DNA from: Cohnella thailandensis
Lineage (GTDB): Bacteria > Bacillota > Bacilli > Paenibacillales > Paenibacillaceae
Reading direction: 5' to 3'
NCBI RefSeq assembly: GCF_014212135.1
Contig: NZ_JACJVQ010000007.1
Location: 124,001 to 188,000 of the forward strand
DNA: 64,000 nt
The position numbers and the translations under genes were made by a program. Position 1 is the stretch's first letter. Every line of letters begins with the position of its first letter. Below, one piece after another: positions 60,394-64,000 of the stretch. The notes beneath the pieces are model-generated. The model saw only the letters and a program-made list of their open reading frames with translations. It ran no database searches and was not told the origin of the DNA.

Positions 60394-61926
60394 TTAATTG
60401 CCTTGCGCTGCAAGCCATTGATCCAGCTGCTCTTGCTTGCTCTTGATTACGTCCGCCGCGCCTGCGTCGTTCAGCGCCTTGACGAACTTCGGAAGCGTCG
60501 TCTCCGGGTCGAGCGAGCCGGTAACGAGTCCAGGCAGGTATTGGTTGACGACGTTGTTTACGGCGCTGATCTGCGTCTTCACGTCGCTCTGATCAAAGAT
60601 GAAGCCGAAGTAAGGCGAGCGTTCCGTCTCCTTGTTCTCCTTCAGCTTCACTTCGATGTCGGACCAATTGATGCCCTCGAATTGATACTGAAGCGATTCG
60701 GAGCCCACGATACCCGTACTAAGCATAGCCGTGTACGAGACGGTGTTCGCGTCCTTGCCATCCGGGAACTTGACGTGATGTTCGTCGACCTTCACGTAAT
60801 CCTCGCCTTCGATGCCGTACAAGATCGTGTTGATGAGCTGCTCGTCGGTATAAAGAAGGTTCAGGAACTTAACCGAAGCTTCCGGCACCTTCGATGTACT
60901 CGAAACCATCCAGCTTACGGAATTGACCGCGCTCGTGTCGAAGTAGAACGGAGCGATCCTCTTCGTCTCGACGTTCTTGCCCGTCTGCGCGCTGATCGTC
61001 TTCCCGACCTCCAAGCCGCCGTAGCCTCCCAGGAAGGAGAACTCCCGTCCGGAGGAAACCATCTCGCTGGAGGTAATCGTCGTCGTCGCCGCGTCCTTCT
61101 GCAGATACCCCTTGTCGTACCAATCTCTCATCATTTGAACGCCGTTCTTGAAGGCGTCGGTCTCGTACAGATTGACAACCTTGCCGTCATTGCCTACCAC
61201 GACTCCGACCCCGGTCGTATCCGTCAGCATATCCACCTTGTACGTCCCCTTCAACAGGTTGATCAGACCGGTGTCGCTCGGGTTGACGTTGATCGGTCCG
61301 AACGGAACGACGTCCGGATTCGCGCTCTTGACCGCTTCAAAGATGGCTGGCAGATCCTCCACCGATTCGACGTCGTCTGCCGTGAAGCCGGCCGCCTGCA
61401 GCATGTCCGCATTGTAGACGAAGTTAATCGGAAGAGACATGCCTTTGTTCACCGGAATGCCATATATCCGGCCGCCTATCGTCGTGGCCTTGAGCATGTC
61501 CGCACCGAAGTCTTTCTCCAGAAGGGCGGTCATTTCTTTGCCATATTCCGCGAGAAGATCGTCCAACGGAGCGACTTGACTCTTCGAGACGTAGTTCGAG
61601 AACTGGCCTAGCGTCGTGAAGACGTCCATCTTCTCCCCGCTCTGGAGCGCCAGGTTTACCTTCTGCGCATAGTCGGCCGGCCCGTAAATTCGAAAATCGA
61701 CCTTAACGCCGATTTTGCCTGTCGTAATGGCGTTGATCGCGTCGGTCACCTTGCTCAAGTCGTCCGGGATCCGGTTGAAGGAAGGCATGGCGAAGACGAT
61801 CTCCTCCACCTTGCCGCCTTCTTCGGACGAAGACGTCGTATTCGAATTGCTGCATGCCGTCAATACCGCCCCTCCGAGCGTCACCGACATAAGTAACGCC
61901 GCCATCCCTTTTTTTCTATTCATCAT
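60394..61926 (-). CDS. Extracellular sugar-binding lipoprotein of an ABC transporter
   Basis: 510 residues with lipobox LTAC (GGAVLTACSN) and a Ser/Thr/Asn/Glu linker. LipO-type body, smaller than the other three in the window. Two tandem ATGs (61926, 61923) follow AGGAGG. First gene of the operon binding protein, LplB, YtcP, NIF3, and located directly downstream of the YesM/YesN pair in the same direction. The YesN regulator is its likely activator. Confidence 0.94.
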   Translation of the reverse strand: MMNRKKGMAALLMSVTLGGAVLTACSNSNTTSSSEEGGKVEEIVFAMPSFNRIPDDLSKVTDAINAITTGKIGVKVDFRIYGPADYAQKVNLALQSGEKMDVFTTLGQFSNYVSKSQVAPLDDLLAEYGKEMTALLEKDFGADMLKATTIGGRIYGIPVNKGMSLPINFVYNADMLQAAGFTADDVESVEDLPAIFEAVKSANPDVVPFGPINVNPSDTGLINLLKGTYKVDMLTDTTGVGVVVGNDGKVVNLYETDAFKNGVQMMRDWYDKGYLQKDAATTTITSSEMVSSGREFSFLGGYGGLEVGKTISAQTGKNVETKRIAPFYFDTSAVNSVSWMVSSTSKVPEASVKFLNLLYTDEQLINTILYGIEGEDYVKVDEHHVKFPDGKDANTVSYTAMLSTGIVGSESLQYQFEGINWSDIEVKLKENKETERSPYFGFIFDQSDVKTQISAVNNVVNQYLPGLVTGSLDPETTLPKFVKALNDAGAADVIKSKQEQLDQWLAAQGN

Positions 61927-61941
61927 GATGCCTCCTGTCGT

Positions 61942-61955
61942 TGATTTCGCTTTCA
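61942..61955 (-). promoter_or_regulatory. Candidate catabolite-responsive element just upstream of the binding-protein gene
   Basis: On the minus strand TGAAAGCGAAATCA matches the cre consensus TGWAANCGNTNWCA at 13 of 14 positions. It lies some 17-30 bases before the start codon, so CcpA bound here would act as a roadblock inside the leader. A single near-match, so moderate confidence only. Confidence 0.4.
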
Positions 61956-62046
61956 GTTTACCTGCTAGCGGTAAGCTCGGCTTTCAAAAAGACGGCCTGT
62001 ATTTTAGAAAACAAGCGCTGCTCCCCATTGCCGTTCTGCATAATCA

Positions 62047-62075
62047 AAACTCCGCTTCCCATCGAAAGCGGAGTT
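62047..62075 (-). terminator. Intrinsic terminator after the YesN response regulator gene
   Basis: Minus-strand stem AACTCCGCTTTC / GGAAGCGGAGTT with a 4-base loop followed by TTGATT. It ends the kinase/regulator transcript before the separate ABC operon. Confidence 0.8.
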
Positions 62076-62078
62076 CGC

Positions 62079-63674
62079 CTATGGATTCGACTTATGCTTG
62101 GAACGGTACGCGTTGGGGGTCTCCCCCGTCATCTTCTTGAATACGGTGGAGAAGTAAGACAGCGTATCGAAGCCGGTCTCCAGCGCGATCTCGCTCACGC
62201 TAGCCTTGCTCTCCAGAAGCAGCTGCTTGGCCGCGTTTATCCGGCATTCGTTCAAGTATTCCTTGATGGCAAGGCCCGTCTCCGCCTTAAACACCTTGGC
62301 CAAATAATCCGCCGTCAGATACACGTGAGCCGCAACGTCTTCCCGGCTCAACTCCTGCTTGTAATTCTCATGAATGAACCGCTTGGCCTTGTCGACGACC
62401 CCTTCGGACTTCAACGCCTCCCGAATGGAGTCGATCGTTTTGTCGGTGATCGCTTGGGCCCACTTCATGAAGTCGAATACGCTGCTCTCGGCTTGTTGCG
62501 CCAAGCGCAGGATGGCTTCGTCGGCGAATAGCCGGTGCGCCTGGATATGGTTTCTCAAGAGCTGGGAATACACGACTTGAAGGAAATCTTCCCTTATCGA
62601 ATGCAGGGTCGCCGGATCCAGCTTGTTCTGCTCGGCCAGCCTCTCCAGTTCCTTCTTGAGTCCGTTGACGATTTGAACCTTCTCTTTCTGAACGAATAGG
62701 AGCGCGAAGCGGTCCATGTCCAAAGCATAGCTATCGGTCCTGTCGTACAGAAAAGGAGTTCCCTGCAGATGAACCTTCCCTCTGAAGATGATATTGGAAG
62801 CATCCAGCTGCTCCAATTGCGCTCTAGTTCGGGAGAGTTCGGAGATGGAGACCGCCTTGCCGATGTAGCAGGTTATCGTGCATTTTAAATAATGCTTGCA
62901 CAGCTCAATCAGCCGTTCCCCGATATCCGTCAATTGATCCGCGCCGTACGTTCCTTCCATGATCATCGCATTGTAGAAGGCGGATTCCGTCTGATAAGGG
63001 ATGACCCGATCGTGGTTGACTTGTTCAAAAAGCACCTCGGAGCCTAGATTGGATAAAGCGTACAGAAAGATGCTATTATCCCACATCCCCTCCACTTGGG
63101 ACCTCGGAACTCCAACGAGAAACAAAACGTATTGTCCTTCGACGGATAACGTCAGTTCTCTCTTGCAGATCTCGCTTTGAATAAGGTCCTGTCTTGGCGA
63201 GATCGCTTCCGTAAGGATGTCCCTCCAGAAATTACGCTCCACCCACTCCTTGTTCTTGATCCAGGTCAGGCCAAGCTTGCTGTATTCGTCCAGCATTCGG
63301 CTCTGCTTCAGAGCTTCGACGGCTTTGCGCAGAGCGGCATCCAGCTTCGTCTTGTCGATTGGCTTGACCAGATAGGCGTCCGCTTTATACGAAATGGCCG
63401 TCGAAGCGAACTCGAAGCTCTCATGACAGGTGAAGAAAATAAAGCCGCCGTCATACTCCCGCTCCCGAACCCATTTGATCAAGTCGAGCCCGGAGCCGCG
63501 CGGCATCTCGATGTCGCAGATCATAATGTCAGGTCGAGCGGTCTCGAACAGCCTCTTGGCATCCTGAATATTGGTTGCGGTCATCGTCTCGACAATCCCG
63601 TAATCGTTCCAATTCATGATGCGAAGCAGCGCCTCGACCGTAGGGATGTCGTCGTCAATCAATAAGCAGCGCAT
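62079..63674 (-). CDS. Response regulator, YesN-type (receiver plus AraC domain)
   Basis: 531 residues. Receiver domain with D54 (ICDIEMPR) and K104 (YLVKPID). The AraC domain at about 430-531 contains SREDVAAHVYLTADYLAKVF and VSEIALETGFDTLSYFSTVF. ATG 63674 is preceded by AGGAGG. It follows the kinase gene after 26 bases and is just upstream of the sugar ABC operon, which it probably activates. Confidence 0.95.
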   Translation of the reverse strand: MRCLLIDDDIPTVEALLRIMNWNDYGIVETMTATNIQDAKRLFETARPDIMICDIEMPRGSGLDLIKWVREREYDGGFIFFTCHESFEFASTAISYKADAYLVKPIDKTKLDAALRKAVEALKQSRMLDEYSKLGLTWIKNKEWVERNFWRDILTEAISPRQDLIQSEICKRELTLSVEGQYVLFLVGVPRSQVEGMWDNSIFLYALSNLGSEVLFEQVNHDRVIPYQTESAFYNAMIMEGTYGADQLTDIGERLIELCKHYLKCTITCYIGKAVSISELSRTRAQLEQLDASNIIFRGKVHLQGTPFLYDRTDSYALDMDRFALLFVQKEKVQIVNGLKKELERLAEQNKLDPATLHSIREDFLQVVYSQLLRNHIQAHRLFADEAILRLAQQAESSVFDFMKWAQAITDKTIDSIREALKSEGVVDKAKRFIHENYKQELSREDVAAHVYLTADYLAKVFKAETGLAIKEYLNECRINAAKQLLLESKASVSEIALETGFDTLSYFSTVFKKMTGETPNAYRSKHKSNP

Positions 63675-63700
63675 TTCTATTCCTCCTACGCATACTCCGT

Positions 63701-64000
63701 TCATTCGTCTGTTTTCGTAACCGGTATCCAGAGTTCCACCCGCGCACCGGACGGATCGCCGTTGGACAGGTTCATTAGATCGTCCCGCTTGTACAAGAGC
63801 TGAAGCGTTCTCCGGACGTTGGCGATTCCGATATGAGTTCCCCCTTCTGGCTCATCGCCGGACGAGAAGCTTCCCAGCCATTCGGAGGAGAAGCCTCCCC
63901 CGTTGTCCTCGATGACAATCTTGACGAAGGGCGCTTCCTCTCTTGTCTCTATGCCGGCTCGTATATAAATGGAAAGCATCTCGCCGTAGAACATAGCATG
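63701..64000 (-). CDS. Sensor histidine kinase, YesM family, C-terminal part (truncated by window edge)
   Basis: At least 99 residues; the frame stays open to the right edge, so the N-terminal sensor, HAMP and phospho-acceptor His lie outside. What is seen is the ATP-binding domain: VIEDNGGGFSSE (N and G1 boxes), IGIANVRRTLQLLY (G2-like) and GARVELWIPV. Partner of the YesN response regulator downstream. Confidence 0.9.
   Translation of the reverse strand, partial: HAMFYGEMLSIYIRAGIETREEAPFVKIVIEDNGGGFSSEWLGSFSSGDEPEGGTHIGIANVRRTLQLLYKRDDLMNLSNGDPSGARVELWIPVTKTDE

Overview
This window looks like part of the chromosome of a Gram-positive, moderately GC-rich soil or plant-associated member of the Paenibacillaceae (Paenibacillus/Cohnella type). 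The reasons are strong AGGAGG-type ribosome binding sites, frequent GTG starts, lipobox-bearing substrate-binding proteins paired with LplB/YtcP-type permeases but no local ATPase, YesM/YesN-type two-component systems, an SLH-domain surface protein, and a very high density of AraC-family regulators (ten in 64 kb). No rRNA, tRNA, CRISPR array, intact transposon or prophage is visible.

0-15 kb is a set of small sugar-catabolic units, each next to an AraC regulator. It holds a GH43 glycosidase, a PhyH dioxygenase coupled to a TIM-barrel isomerase, and a zinc dehydrogenase / aldo-keto reductase / lactonase operon that resembles oxidative L-fucose or L-galactose breakdown. A secreted serine hydrolase with SLH repeats, a Gfo/Idh/MocA oxidoreductase with a second isomerase, and two convergent AraC genes follow.

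15-23 kb is sugar import: a membrane-bound AraC regulator with its own lipoprotein, facing a second lipoprotein plus permease pair. 23-25 kb holds a WYL regulator divergent from a VOC protein, then a group II intron 3' remnant with an intact 34-nt domain V. 25-41 kb is dominated by large secreted proteins (beta-helix plus carbohydrate-binding modules; a 1345-residue Ig-like repeat protein ending in a Cys/His papain-like domain; a GLUG/FN3 protein), with a second GH43, a MORN-repeat protein, a MerR-controlled patatin, and a second patatin in an operon with a helix-turn-helix protein.

41-46 kb is a binding protein / YesM kinase / YesN regulator operon. 46-55 kb contains an NmrA-like reductase, a GH35 beta-galactosidase with a divergent AraC gene, a 1119-residue DUF5107/TPR protein and another AraC gene. 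55-57.4 kb is a compact iron-sulfur and redox island (ferredoxin-NADP reductase, an internally deleted IscA/HesB protein, a 7Fe ferredoxin and a SufR-like regulator). 57.6-64 kb is a YesM/YesN-linked sugar ABC operon ending in a NIF3-family gene; the kinase runs off the right edge.

Most genes fit a scheme in which surface enzymes and binding proteins act on plant polysaccharides, LplB/YtcP permeases import the products using an ATPase encoded elsewhere, and AraC or YesMN regulators sense specific sugars. Specific substrates are inferences from family membership. Start codons were chosen by ribosome binding site and are stated where they differ from the longest frame.
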